From JAFDZV01 sp048594725 (GTDB lineage: Bacteria > Bacteroidota > Ignavibacteria > OLB7): a DNA stretch of 15,502 nt. Below the pieces are notes generated by a model. It ran no database searches. It was not told the DNA's origin and saw only the letters and a program-made list of their open reading frames with translations. Where the stretch lies: contig JBMDXA010000182.1 in assembly GCA_048594725.1 (NCBI GenBank), positions 1 to 15,502 of the forward strand, read 5' to 3'. The translations under genes were made by a program, and so were the position numbers. Every line of letters starts with the position of its first letter. Positions within the stretch are counted from its first letter, which is position 1. Positions 1-6,535 of this stretch are shown in pieces.

Positions 1-75
1 CACGTGTGCCCGGCGTGGTTGTAGAGTTCTCGATTGATTCTTCTGCGCGTTGGCCGCGCGGGGCTCGTGCGCGAA

Positions 76-119
76 AACGCCTATGGCGTTGGTCTTAAAG
101 CCACCCTTTTTAAGGGTGG
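76..119. repeat. Two adjacent short hairpins (possible terminator)
   Basis: AACGCC (76-81), TAT loop, GGCGTT (85-90) forms a 6-bp stem. It is followed by CCACCCTT (101-108), TTT loop, AAGGGTGG (112-119), an 8-bp stem. The second stem is followed on the plus strand by TGGTTTACATTTT, a weak T-rich tail, so it could end a plus-strand transcript entering from the left. It could equally be a REP-like element. Confidence 0.45.
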
Positions 120-128
120 TGGTTTACA

Positions 129-262
129 TTTTCGATTGGGGAGGGGGGAAGATGGATGATTTTCGATTTGCGATTGTCGATTGGGGAGAGGGGGAGGATT
201 GGGGATTTACGATTGGGGAGAGAGTTGCAATTTTCGATTGAGTCCATTTGCGATTGAGGGGA
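129..262 (+). repeat. Direct-repeat array with CGATTGRGG core
   Basis: Five imperfect copies of TTTNCGATTGGGGAG follow each other at irregular spacing, near 129, 173, 205, 230 and 246. An additional TTTTCGATTTGCGATTG lies between the first two copies. Purine-rich runs (GGGGAGGGGGG, GGGGAGAGGGGG) separate them. Units vary in length and spacing, so this is not a CRISPR array. The same ATTTTCGATT / CGATTGACGATT vocabulary recurs at 13020-13044, so this is a dispersed intergenic repeat of this genome. Confidence 0.65.
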
Positions 263-318
263 AGCCGTCCTGTAGCAGGACATGAGTGGAGGCGGCATCT
301 ACGGTGCCTATGTTCATG

Positions 319-333
319 GCCCCCATCGGGGGC
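319..333. repeat. Perfect hairpin GCCCCC-ATC-GGGGGC
   Basis: A 6-bp perfect stem with a 3-nt loop is followed by ACCCGTATGTAGAG. It resembles the short GC-rich palindromes with a CCCGTATGTAG-like flank that occur dispersed between genes in many environmental genomes. That comparison is from memory. Confidence 0.4.
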
Positions 334-374
334 ACCCGTATGTAGAGGGGAGTGCGGATTCCTTTCTTTTGGAA

Positions 375-387
375 GCTCCGTAGGAGC
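375..387. repeat. Palindrome GCTCC-GTA-GGAGC
   Basis: A perfect 5-bp stem with a GTA loop, preceded by GGAA. The string GAAGCTCCGTAGGAGCG is the head of a dispersed palindromic intergenic repeat that I recall from Bacteroidetes-type genomes. No coding or regulatory role is visible. Confidence 0.4.
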
Positions 388-450
388 GGCCATTCTTCGC
401 TGCCGGGAGGCCGGCGGCATGAATCAGCTCCGGAAAAAAAGGCACCACCG

Positions 451-492
451 GCTTTCTGCGCTCTCTTCGTTGCGGCTTTGCGTGAAACTCTT
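451..492. repeat. Degenerate dispersed intergenic repeat
   Basis: The segment contains CTGCGCTCTCTTCGTTGCGG followed by CTTTGCGTGAAACTCTTC. Read on the minus strand it would translate as HAKPQRRERRK. This matches the widespread CTCTGCGT/CTTTGCGTGAAA element found between genes in unrelated phyla and often mis-called as short proteins. I treat it as non-coding repeat DNA; its mobility mechanism is unknown to me. Confidence 0.5.
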
Positions 493-532
493 CATCCGGC
501 TGCCGGCCCGGAGAAAAATTGCAGAGCAAGAA

Positions 533-591
533 CCGGATAGTTGCACAGCCGCCGCCGGGATAGTTTCGCAGTGCACGAAACTATCATCCGG
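533..591 (+). promoter_or_regulatory. Candidate Ada operator: inverted repeat upstream of ada
   Basis: A perfect 10-bp inverted repeat, GATAGTTTCG (559-568) and CGAAACTATC (576-585), is separated by 7 nt. CCGG at 555-558 and CCGG at 588-591 flank it. A third, less complete copy, CCGGATAGTTGCAC, lies just upstream at 533-546. The motif CCGG-(n)-ATAGTT-(n)-GCAC/GCAG thus occurs three times, 22-80 bp before the ada start codon. Position and symmetry suggest an operator for autoregulation by methylated Ada. It is not the E. coli Ada box, so this is inference from placement. A stem-loop in the 5' leader is the alternative. Confidence 0.5.
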
Positions 592-612
592 AGCAAGGAG
601 CAGAAGACAACG

Positions 613-1677
613 ATGAGCGACGAGAAGAATTTCATGACGGAAGAGGAGCGCTGGCAGGGGGTGGCCGGACGCGATCCGGATTCCGAGGGACGATTCGTCT
701 ACGCGGTGGCTACTACCGGCATCTACTGCCGTCCCACATGCTCGTCGCGGCGGCCGCTTCGCCGCAACGTGCTGTTCTTCGATTCGTGGCGGGAGGCCGA
801 GCGGAGCGGCTTCCGGGCCTGCCTGCGGTGCGATCCCGCATCGGAGCATCATTCCTCCGCGCTCCCCGATCCGGTGCTGCGCGCCTGCCGGGCCATCGAC
901 CAGGCCGAGGAGCCTCTGTCGCTGGAGCAGCTTGCGAGCGTCTCCGGCATCAGCCGCTATCATCTCCATCGCATCTTCAAAGCGGCCCTGGGCGTGACGC
1001 CGAAGGAATATGCCAGCCAGCGCCGCGCGCGGCGGTTGCAAGAGGGATTGCAGCAGGGGGAGTCGGTGAGCGGGGCGATGTACGGAGCGGGGTTCGGGTC
1101 CAGCAGCCGTTTGTACGAGGGGGCGGACCGGTTGCTTGGCATGTCGCCGGGACGCTACCGGAAGGGGGGAGCAGGGGAGCGGGTTCGCTGGACCATCGCC
1201 GGCTCCACTCTGGGGCATGTGCTGGTTGCGGCCACCGATCGCGGCATCTGCGCCATCGAGCTTGCCGATACGCCGGAGATGCTCCGGGAGCGTCTGGCGG
1301 AACTGTTCCCGAACGCGGAACTGGCCGGCGATGATCCCGGCTTCGCACAGTTGGTGAAAGAGGTGATCGATCTTGTGGAAACTCCGGCGCGCACGGCCAC
1401 CCTCCCGCTCGATCTGCGCGGCACCGTCTTTCAGCATCGTGTCTGGAAGGCCCTCCGGGAGATTCCGGCCGGCGCCACGGCATCGTATGCGGAGGTGGCG
1501 CGTGCAATCGGCAGCCCGAAGGGAGCGCGCGCGGTGGCCCGTGCCTGCGCCGCCAATCCGGTGGCGGTGGCCGTTCCCTGCCATCGCGTCACTCGTGGCA
1601 ACGGCGCAACCGGCGGCTACCGCTGGGGCGCTGATCGGAAGAAGGAACTGCTGGAGCGGGAGAAGAAGAGGGGGTGA
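613..1677 (+). CDS. ada: Bifunctional Ada: O6-methylguanine-DNA methyltransferase / AraC-type regulator
   Basis: A 354-residue protein, the same length and layout as E. coli Ada. The N-terminal zinc domain has Cys39, Cys43, Cys70 and Cys73 (C-x3-C ... C-x2-C). Cys39 would be the methylphosphotriester acceptor that switches the protein to an activator. An AraC-type helix-turn-helix region follows (about residues 100-183; SLEQLASVSGISRYHLHRIF). The C-terminal methyltransferase domain (about 190-350) carries the suicide cysteine in VPCHRV (Cys323). The ATG at 613 is preferred over the upstream TTG frame because AAGGAG lies at 595-600 and the Ada domain begins shortly after it. The protein repairs O6-alkylguanine and alkylphosphotriesters and should activate its own gene. 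It stands alone on the plus strand, with no alkB or alkA beside it. Confidence 0.95.
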   Translation: MSDEKNFMTEEERWQGVAGRDPDSEGRFVYAVATTGIYCRPTCSSRRPLRRNVLFFDSWREAERSGFRACLRCDPASEHHSSALPDPVLRACRAIDQAEEPLSLEQLASVSGISRYHLHRIFKAALGVTPKEYASQRRARRLQEGLQQGESVSGAMYGAGFGSSSRLYEGADRLLGMSPGRYRKGGAGERVRWTIAGSTLGHVLVAATDRGICAIELADTPEMLRERLAELFPNAELAGDDPGFAQLVKEVIDLVETPARTATLPLDLRGTVFQHRVWKALREIPAGATASYAEVARAIGSPKGARAVARACAANPVAVAVPCHRVTRGNGATGGYRWGADRKKELLEREKKRG

Positions 1678-1770
1678 ACGGGGGAGAAGACCGGCCGGGA
1701 TGGCGCTCCTTCTTTCATGGGAGCAGCCTTGCCGCACGTCCTTTCATCGGTGCCCCGTGATACCGCAAAC

Positions 1771-1804
1771 GAAACAGGGCCTCCGGTGATGGAGGCCCTG
1801 CTTC
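1771..1804. terminator. Terminator hairpin between convergent ada and ferritin-like genes
   Basis: CAGGGCCTCC (1775-1784), loop GGTGAT, GGAGGCCCTG (1791-1800) form a perfect 10-bp GC-rich stem. On the minus strand it is followed by TTTCGTTT, a good U-tract, so it ends the ferritin-like operon. On the plus strand the tail is CTTCTT, giving weaker termination of ada. Confidence 0.85.
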
Positions 1805-1835
1805 TTGAGAGGGAGGCCAGTGGAGTAGAAAATGC

Positions 1836-2606
1836 TTACGCGATGAAGAGGCTCGCAATCGCCAGCACCTGATCCTTGCTCAGCGGCTCGTCGAACGAAC
1901 CCGTATCGGCCACGGTCAGGGTGAGCTGGCGGGTGTTGTCCTCGCCGGCATACACCCCTGCCGCCGCTGCCGGAAGCGTGTTCTGCGTGCCGGTGATCCA
2001 TCCCTCCTCGCCACGGATGCGGCGCACCTGGGCGGCGTGGCGGGCTTCCACCGAATGGATCTGCAACGCCGCGGTCAGCACCACATCGTTGGACATCACA
2101 TTGGCGGCCTGTCCCTTGTAGGCGCGCACGCCGGTATCTTCGAACGCCTGTGCAAGCGCAAGGAACACCTGGTAGTTGGCGGGCTGGAACGGATCGGGGA
2201 AGGTTCCCTTGGCGGTGAAGTCGAAGTTCGGCTTCGCGGCGGTCTGCCCGCCAAGCGCGGTGATTCTCCCCTGAAGAAATGCCACGTGCGCAACCTCATG
2301 CTTCCGGATCTGCTCGAACACCGGCTTGACCGATGCGGGGATCAGGTTGGTTGCTGCGGTCGCGCGGGTGTAGAATTCAGCCTCCAGATGCTCCAGCGTC
2401 AAGGCGAAATTCAGCGCCGCGATCACATCGGCCGGTCCGCCCTGCGCGAACGCCTTCTGCGAAAGGAACGCGAAGGTGGCCGGGATGGAGCCCAGGATCA
2501 GCCCTCCGCCGAAGATCCCCATCTTCTTCATGGCATTGCGGCGCTCGCCGAGCCGTGCAAGAATCTCGGGGTCCAGCTCATCAAATAATGCTTCGTTGGT
2601 CTTCAT
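1836..2606 (-). CDS. Ferritin-like protein with twin-arginine-type signal (Ferritin_2 type)
   Basis: A 256-residue exported ferritin-like four-helix protein. The N-terminus has Arg22-Arg23 followed by NAMKKMG and a hydrophobic segment (31-50) ending in AFA-QG, a Tat-like signal with a probable signal peptidase cut near residue 54. The carboxylate/histidine positions of a diiron bundle are present: E72 and E75 (LEHLE), H103-E104-x2-H107, E156 (AFEDTGV), and E187-x2-H190 (SVEARH). The start is supported by GGGGAAAGGA ahead of ATG. It lies 17 bp after a paralogous gene and is almost certainly cotranscribed with it. The iron or oxidant role is inferred from the fold; the physiological function of this family is not established. 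The C-terminal 50 residues look like an added tail. Confidence 0.85.
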   Translation of the reverse strand: MKTNEALFDELDPEILARLGERRNAMKKMGIFGGGLILGSIPATFAFLSQKAFAQGGPADVIAALNFALTLEHLEAEFYTRATAATNLIPASVKPVFEQIRKHEVAHVAFLQGRITALGGQTAAKPNFDFTAKGTFPDPFQPANYQVFLALAQAFEDTGVRAYKGQAANVMSNDVVLTAALQIHSVEARHAAQVRRIRGEEGWITGTQNTLPAAAAGVYAGEDNTRQLTLTVADTGSFDEPLSKDQVLAIASLFIA

Positions 2607-2623
2607 GATAATCCTTTCCCCTT

Positions 2624-3334
2624 TTACGATGGCAGGTTGCTGGTGATCGTCGTCTTCACATATGGATCGGCCGCCTGAAGGACCTGTGCAGGGGTGAGAA
2701 CCCGGTCGAGTCCTGTCGTGGGATCGACGATATCATCACCGGCAAACGATGCGGTATTCTTCATCAGCAGATCGCGGATCACCGCTGCGTGACGGGCTTC
2801 CACCGACACGATCTTGCCGGCGATCACGAGGAAATCGGTGCTGGTGAGGATCTTCCCGGCTCCGTTATATGCCGAAACGCCGAGATCCTCGAACGTCTTG
2901 GCCGTTCCCAGCACGCTCTCGCGGTTGGTGAAGTTGATGGAGCTGAAGTCCACTTCCAGGCTGGCGATCGCCTTGTCGCCCAGGGCCTGCTTGAAGAAAT
3001 CGCGATGTGCTATCTCGTGATCCCGGATATCGGTGAGGATGGCCTGTTCCTCGGAGGTGGCCCCGCTGTAGAACGAAGAGACGACGCGCGTGTAGAACGC
3101 TGCTTCCAGCTGCTCCAGCGCATAGGCGTAGTTCAGTACGCCGAAGTCGTCGTTGGTAAGGGTGACGCTTCCGCTGTTGTTGTTGCCCGGATTATCGTCG
3201 TCACTGCATCCGGCCACGCCAAGAACGGCGATGGTGGCACCCGCAAGCCTGAGAAAATTTCGTCTATCGACGTTTTTGGCCGCCTGATCGAGCTTCGACA
3301 CCCGCTCTATGCTTGCCTCAAGAATCTTGGACAT
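2624..3334 (-). CDS. Ferritin-like Tat lipoprotein (Ferritin_2 type)
   Basis: A 236-residue paralogue of its downstream neighbour. The N-terminus carries a clear twin-arginine motif (DRRNFLRL, Arg24-Arg25), a hydrophobic stretch and a lipobox VAGC with Cys43. SDDDNPGNNN follows, an acidic linker like Bacteroidetes surface-lipoprotein signals. Diiron-type residues are conserved: E74 and E77 (LEQLE), H106-E107-x2-H110, E149 (TFEDLGV), and E179-x2-H182 (SVEARH). The ATG at 3334 is preferred over one 16 codons upstream because AGGGG lies six bases before it and the upstream residues look non-coding. It is first in a two-gene operon. Folding before export would let the metal site be loaded in the cytoplasm, which fits Tat export. 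Confidence 0.85.
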   Translation of the reverse strand: MSKILEASIERVSKLDQAAKNVDRRNFLRLAGATIAVLGVAGCSDDDNPGNNNSGSVTLTNDDFGVLNYAYALEQLEAAFYTRVVSSFYSGATSEEQAILTDIRDHEIAHRDFFKQALGDKAIASLEVDFSSINFTNRESVLGTAKTFEDLGVSAYNGAGKILTSTDFLVIAGKIVSVEARHAAVIRDLLMKNTASFAGDDIVDPTTGLDRVLTPAQVLQAADPYVKTTITSNLPS

Positions 3335-3566
3335 ATCTACCCCTGTAGGTTTGTGCAACCAGCCCCCGGCAGACCGCTTCATGGTGCTGTCCGTGCCGTT
3401 GTTCCATGTTCCTTAGTTATACGAGAGAGCGGTTGCGGCGGATTGCCGGGGAGAAACTTTTTTTATGATAGCGCACGATGATCGATCCGGAATGACCGGT
3501 TCTTCCGCTGAGTGGCAGGCATCAACTCGTGTGAACGTGGTTTCCAAGAATGAACTCCATCTTATC
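3335..3566. other. Upstream region of the ferritin-like operon
   Basis: No gene is visible between the ferritin-like lipoprotein and the terminator on its right. The stretch must hold the operon promoter. On the minus strand a TATAAC hexamer (3417-3422) lies about 80 bp before the start codon, and an AT-rich run with seven T lies near 3458-3465. Neither comes with a convincing -35 box, so no promoter is called. Confidence 0.4.
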
Positions 3567-3616
3567 CTACGAAAAGGCCCCTCCGGCGATGGTATGCCGG
3601 AGGGGCCTTTTCGTAG
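3567..3616. terminator. Perfect 21-bp bidirectional terminator
   Basis: Two arms of 21 nt, 3567-3587 and 3596-3616, pair without mismatch around the 8-nt loop GATGGTAT. The core is AAAAGGCCCCTCCGGC and its complement, so both strands have a T-run right after the GC stem. It lies 52 bp after the stop codon of the minus-strand VWA gene and is its terminator. The GGCC..TCCGG(T/C)GATGG theme is shared with the terminator at 1775-1800. Confidence 0.93.
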
Positions 3617-3668
3617 AAATCAATAGTGGTCGTTGGGCGTATCATCGCTCCGCGGCGGCACCCCCGTG

Positions 3669-5336
3669 CTAGCGGAGTTCCTGCTGCATGCCGTTGTCGG
3701 CGGTCACGGTGCGCTCGTCGGCCACATAGCGGCGTATCACCTTCACCATCGCATCGTTCAGGAACTGCACATCGTAGCGGCCGATGGTCGGCTTAAGATG
3801 CGAGCCGCCGATGCCGCTGTCGTCGGTGAGGAACAGATAGGTTCCCTCGGTGTAGATGCTGAAGAACCGGAGGAGAAACTCGGTCTCCTTGTCGATGCCG
3901 CTGGATGCGATCGGGATGATCCTGATCCCCTTGGCAGCGGCCTGGCGTGCCAGGTCATGGAGTTTCTGAACCCGCTCCGGCGTATAATGCGGCGGGGCAT
4001 CCAGCACCAGGAAGAGCAGCCGTGCGCGGGCCGCCTGGCTCCACTCGTGGGCGTTGATGGCGTTCTCCAGCGCATCCTCCACGGCCTCCGGGGTATCGCC
4101 GCCGCCGTTGGCCCACTGGTCGCGCAACTGTCCCACCACCTCGAACGAGCTTTCATTGAAGGGGAAGTCGCGCACTACATATTCATCGCCATGATCGCGG
4201 TAGACGTTGCAGCTCAGGCGCACGCGCAGGTCGTCGCTGCTGGTCTCCCGTATCCGGTCTATCACATCCTCCAGTTCCCGCTTGATGTAGTTCAGCTCAT
4301 CTCCCATCGAGCCGGTGGCGTCGATCATGAACATCATATCGAGGGTGTTCAGGTAGGATGCGCCTCCCGGCACGCTTGCCAGAACCGGGACGGTGCCCCC
4401 GGAGGTGGCGGTGCCGGCGCGCATATAGCCGTCGCGGGTCTTTACCTCCACGCGGTAGGAGCCCCCTGCCTGCGCGTTTATTCCGGCGAAGAGTTCTCCC
4501 CATCCCCGGTTGTTGGTCCGGGCCTGCCAGACGGTGTTCCCCTCCTGGTCCACCAGCCTGATCTCCGCGTCCACCACCGGCCGGTCACCATCGCTCACGC
4601 GCACGGGGATGCGCCCTGCCGGGTTGTACTTCCAGTGGGCCAGCATCTTCTTCCAGCTCTCCTCGGAGGTGATATCGTTCCAGTAGGCCCAGTTCATCAG
4701 GTCGCTCCACTCGCCGGCGGTAAGCTGGCCGGGGCGCTTCACCACAGCACGGCTGGTGTCGGGGCCGATGATGCCGCGATCATCCGAGGGGGATGCCGGC
4801 TCGCTGCTGGTGGCCGATGTGCTCATCACGCGGGGAGAGGATGGGGCAAACGTTTTTGCGAAGGCGGCGGTTCGTCCCGTCTTCCGCCCGCGCGGTGAGG
4901 ATTCCATATCCATCATATCGGATCGTTCTTCCACCGCCGGGGCTGACGCGGTTCCCTCGGCGTAGCTGTTGTATTCGTCCATCTCCCCGGACGGGGCTTC
5001 GGCCAGCATGACGGATCGTTCGGTGGCCTTGTCGCGCGCGATCGTCACGGTTACCGTATCGGACTCGGCGAAGCCTCTGGCGGTGATCCTGAGCCGGTAG
5101 GTGCCGGGGGGTACCCGCAGTACCCGGAACGTGCCATCCTCGCGGGTATAGCCGCCGAGTTTCGGGCTGGTCTTCAGAATCTCCACCGATGCATCCGCTA
5201 CCGGCATTCCCCTGCTGCCAAGCACCTTGCCGGTAAGGGTTCCCGTGGATGATTTCGAGGGGGGCGTGAGCGACCACGCGGCCGTGCCGAGCAGGGCCAG
5301 AAGAAGGGCGGTCAGAGAGAAGAAGGATCTGTTCAT
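3669..5336 (-). CDS. Secreted protein with carboxypeptidase-regulatory-like and VWA domains
   Basis: A 555-residue exported protein. Residues 1-22 form a signal peptide (SFFSLTALLLALLGTAAWS). Residues about 31-113 form a CarboxypepD_reg-like beta-sandwich (TGKVLGSRGMPVADASVEIL...PPGTYRLRI). Residues 115-200 are a low-complexity Ser/Glu-rich linker. A segment with LTAGEWSDLMNWAYW (205-219) follows, then a second beta-rich domain (about 240-310). A C-terminal VWA domain spans about 332-540. The metal site is intact: D339-A-T-G-S343, T415 in GGDTPEAVED, and D446 in LVLDAPPHY. The protein would act in the periplasm or at the surface in metal-dependent protein binding; the partner is unknown. AAGGTG precedes the ATG. 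It is monocistronic, with its own strong terminator. Confidence 0.85.
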   Translation of the reverse strand: MNRSFFSLTALLLALLGTAAWSLTPPSKSSTGTLTGKVLGSRGMPVADASVEILKTSPKLGGYTREDGTFRVLRVPPGTYRLRITARGFAESDTVTVTIARDKATERSVMLAEAPSGEMDEYNSYAEGTASAPAVEERSDMMDMESSPRGRKTGRTAAFAKTFAPSSPRVMSTSATSSEPASPSDDRGIIGPDTSRAVVKRPGQLTAGEWSDLMNWAYWNDITSEESWKKMLAHWKYNPAGRIPVRVSDGDRPVVDAEIRLVDQEGNTVWQARTNNRGWGELFAGINAQAGGSYRVEVKTRDGYMRAGTATSGGTVPVLASVPGGASYLNTLDMMFMIDATGSMGDELNYIKRELEDVIDRIRETSSDDLRVRLSCNVYRDHGDEYVVRDFPFNESSFEVVGQLRDQWANGGGDTPEAVEDALENAINAHEWSQAARARLLFLVLDAPPHYTPERVQKLHDLARQAAAKGIRIIPIASSGIDKETEFLLRFFSIYTEGTYLFLTDDSGIGGSHLKPTIGRYDVQFLNDAMVKVIRRYVADERTVTADNGMQQELR

Positions 5337-5720
5337 CGGTTCACCTTGGTTCGCATCCGTGCTGGGATAATTCTCGTGATATGGGCCTTCCGGCGGTTCG
5401 GGCCGGCATGCCGGAGGGGGAGCGACTACCGCTGGACATGAGCGATCGTGCAGCGTTTAATTGCTCCCCGGTTCCGGTTCCGTTTTACGGCCGGTGGCGC
5501 GGCGGAGGATGGGCGCTACATCATTCAGGACGGCAAAGAGAGGGGATGTAACAACCCCGGCGTGTTCCGCCGGAGCGGTCCGGATGGGCCCGATACCGTG
5601 CGCGCGGGCGATCAGGCTGATCGTCCGCGCGCGGGTTGTTGTAACGTGATCCAGTTCAGGATGGCACCGAAGAAGCCATCTGGGGTCCCTTCAAGGGGAA
5701 TCGATCCGTTGCCCCCGAAG
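5337..5720. other. Intergenic region, 384 bp, with GC-rich hairpins
   Basis: No convincing gene. It holds the promoter region of the VWA gene at its left end, a 12-bp palindrome CCGGCATGCCGG (5403-5414), and a long hairpin at 5601-5631, listed separately. An open frame from 5448 on the plus strand has arginine/glycine-rich composition and no domain resemblance, so I leave it out. Confidence 0.5.
5601..5631. terminator. Long GC-rich hairpin downstream of the Cys-rich gene
   Basis: CGCGCGGGCGATCA (5601-5614), loop GGC, TGATCGTCCGCGCG (5618-5631) form a 14-bp stem with one G-T pair. It starts about 90 bp beyond the stop of the minus-strand Cys-rich gene. No U-tract follows on the minus strand; on the plus strand GGGTTGTTGT follows. 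It may be a Rho-assisted stop, an mRNA-stabilising structure, or a protein-binding palindrome. Confidence 0.45.
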
Positions 5721-6125
5721 CTACTCCAGGCCGGACAGGCAGGGGCAGCGCAGAGACGATGATGGATCGATGCTCAGAAATGCCGTGCATGCTCTGATTC
5801 CCGGCACATAGCAGATGTTGGCGCAGCAGCTGCCGATGCTCACGTTGGTGAGGCATTCTCCGAGCGACATCTTCCGGAGCTTCCCGCAGATCTCGACGGT
5901 GAGCGTCGTGACCTCGCAGGGAACCTGGAGCGTGATGCTGGAGCCGGGAGAGATGGTGATGCAGTTGCCCCCCTTGGGCCCGCAGACAGTGACCGCGCAC
6001 GATGCGTTATTGCTGATGCTGAGCGATCCCTGTTCCTGGGCGCTTGCCGGTACGCTCATCGTCAGCAGAAATGCTGCTACCAGCAGGGCCAGAGCGGCTG
6101 TACGCGTGATGATCTGTGTGATCAT
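5721..6125 (-). CDS. Small secreted cysteine-rich protein, family not recognised
   Basis: A 134-residue protein with a clear Sec signal peptide (hydrophobic 8-25, cut after ASA near residue 29). The mature part of about 104 residues carries 12 cysteines: 43, 48, 54, 70, 80, 91, 100, 101, 105, 113, 127 and 129. That even number is compatible with six disulfides. The first half (SLSISNNASCAVTVCGPKG) reads like a small beta-sandwich. Ordered C-x2-C metal or haem motifs are absent; there is no CxxCH. The start is supported by GGAG six bases before ATG. I do not recognise the family. A structural, surface or toxin-like role is possible, but none is shown. It stands alone, with more than 380 bp of non-coding DNA on each side. 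Confidence 0.75.
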   Translation of the reverse strand: MITQIITRTAALALLVAAFLLTMSVPASAQEQGSLSISNNASCAVTVCGPKGGNCITISPGSSITLQVPCEVTTLTVEICGKLRKMSLGECLTNVSIGSCCANICYVPGIRACTAFLSIDPSSSLRCPCLSGLE

Positions 6126-6508
6126 GGTGATCTCCGTGTGATTGATATGGTATGCCGGCGAAGCCGCCGGAACAACGATCGTCCGAATCCGGATATCTCT
6201 GGAACGCCCGGGGGGTATCGGTTATCGGTATGATAGAGAACGCAGATGCAGGGGGCTCTTCCGGAGGGAGATCACGGATGGAGCACCATGCCGTTGCCGC
6301 CTCGGAATATGAGCTACGGATAAGAGGATTGAGAAGGAAAGAAATGGACAGAGGGGTGATACTATCTTCTGCTCCGGCGGTGACGTGGCGTGCTCGGCTG
6401 GCACGGCCCTGAAATCCTTCCTGCCGCCTTCTCCTTTTCTTCACAAGCGGAGAGAGGAGGAACGCCGTGCGAGGAAGGAGGGAGGGATCTGGCGCCGACT
6501 GGACGTTC
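6126..6508. other. Intergenic region, about 380 bp, no gene seen
   Basis: This separates the Cys-rich gene from the lipoprotein gene and should contain the promoter of the former. A tandem TATCGGT-TATCGGT (6216-6229) lies about 90 bp upstream of the start codon and could be a regulator site. Nothing else stands out. Several short open frames have no ribosome site or recognisable product. Confidence 0.4.
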
Positions 6509-6535
6509 CAAAAAACTAAAAACTGCCCGTCAGTT
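6509..6535 (-). terminator. Intrinsic terminator overlapping the lipoprotein stop codon
   Basis: On the minus strand AACTG, loop ACGGG, CAGTT is followed by TTTAGTTTTTTGG: a short 5-bp stem with a long U-rich tail. The TGA stop codon (6530-6532) starts inside the left arm and runs into the loop, so translation and termination are spatially linked. Confidence 0.7.

Larger units (their letters stand above)
1..532. other. Gene-free intergenic patchwork of repeats
   Basis: I see no credible gene here. Open frames on both strands translate low-complexity or repeat sequence and lack family resemblance. The stretch holds an array of CGATT-type direct repeats, several short perfect hairpins, and a segment resembling the degenerate intergenic element that is often mis-annotated as small proteins in many phyla. 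These parts are listed separately. Positions 1-60 and 265-315 show nothing I can name. Confidence 0.7.

Noticed and set aside
129..262. CRISPR array
   Set aside because: Units are short, variable and irregularly spaced, spacers are purine-rich rather than unique, and there are no cas genes.
424..1737. A 437-codon open frame on the minus strand
   Set aside because: It is antisense to ada, whose catalytic motifs are complete. The frame is Arg/Pro-rich, as expected from GC-rich shadow frames.
3633..4898. A 421-codon open frame on the plus strand
   Set aside because: It is antisense to the VWA gene. Its translation is His/Val/Gly-rich with no domain motif, whereas the opposite strand has a signal peptide and an intact metal site.
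5448..5762. A 104-codon plus-strand frame between the VWA and Cys-rich genes
   Set aside because: It runs through the long hairpin at 5601-5631 and into the end of the Cys-rich gene; Arg/Gly/Pro-rich composition and no domain.
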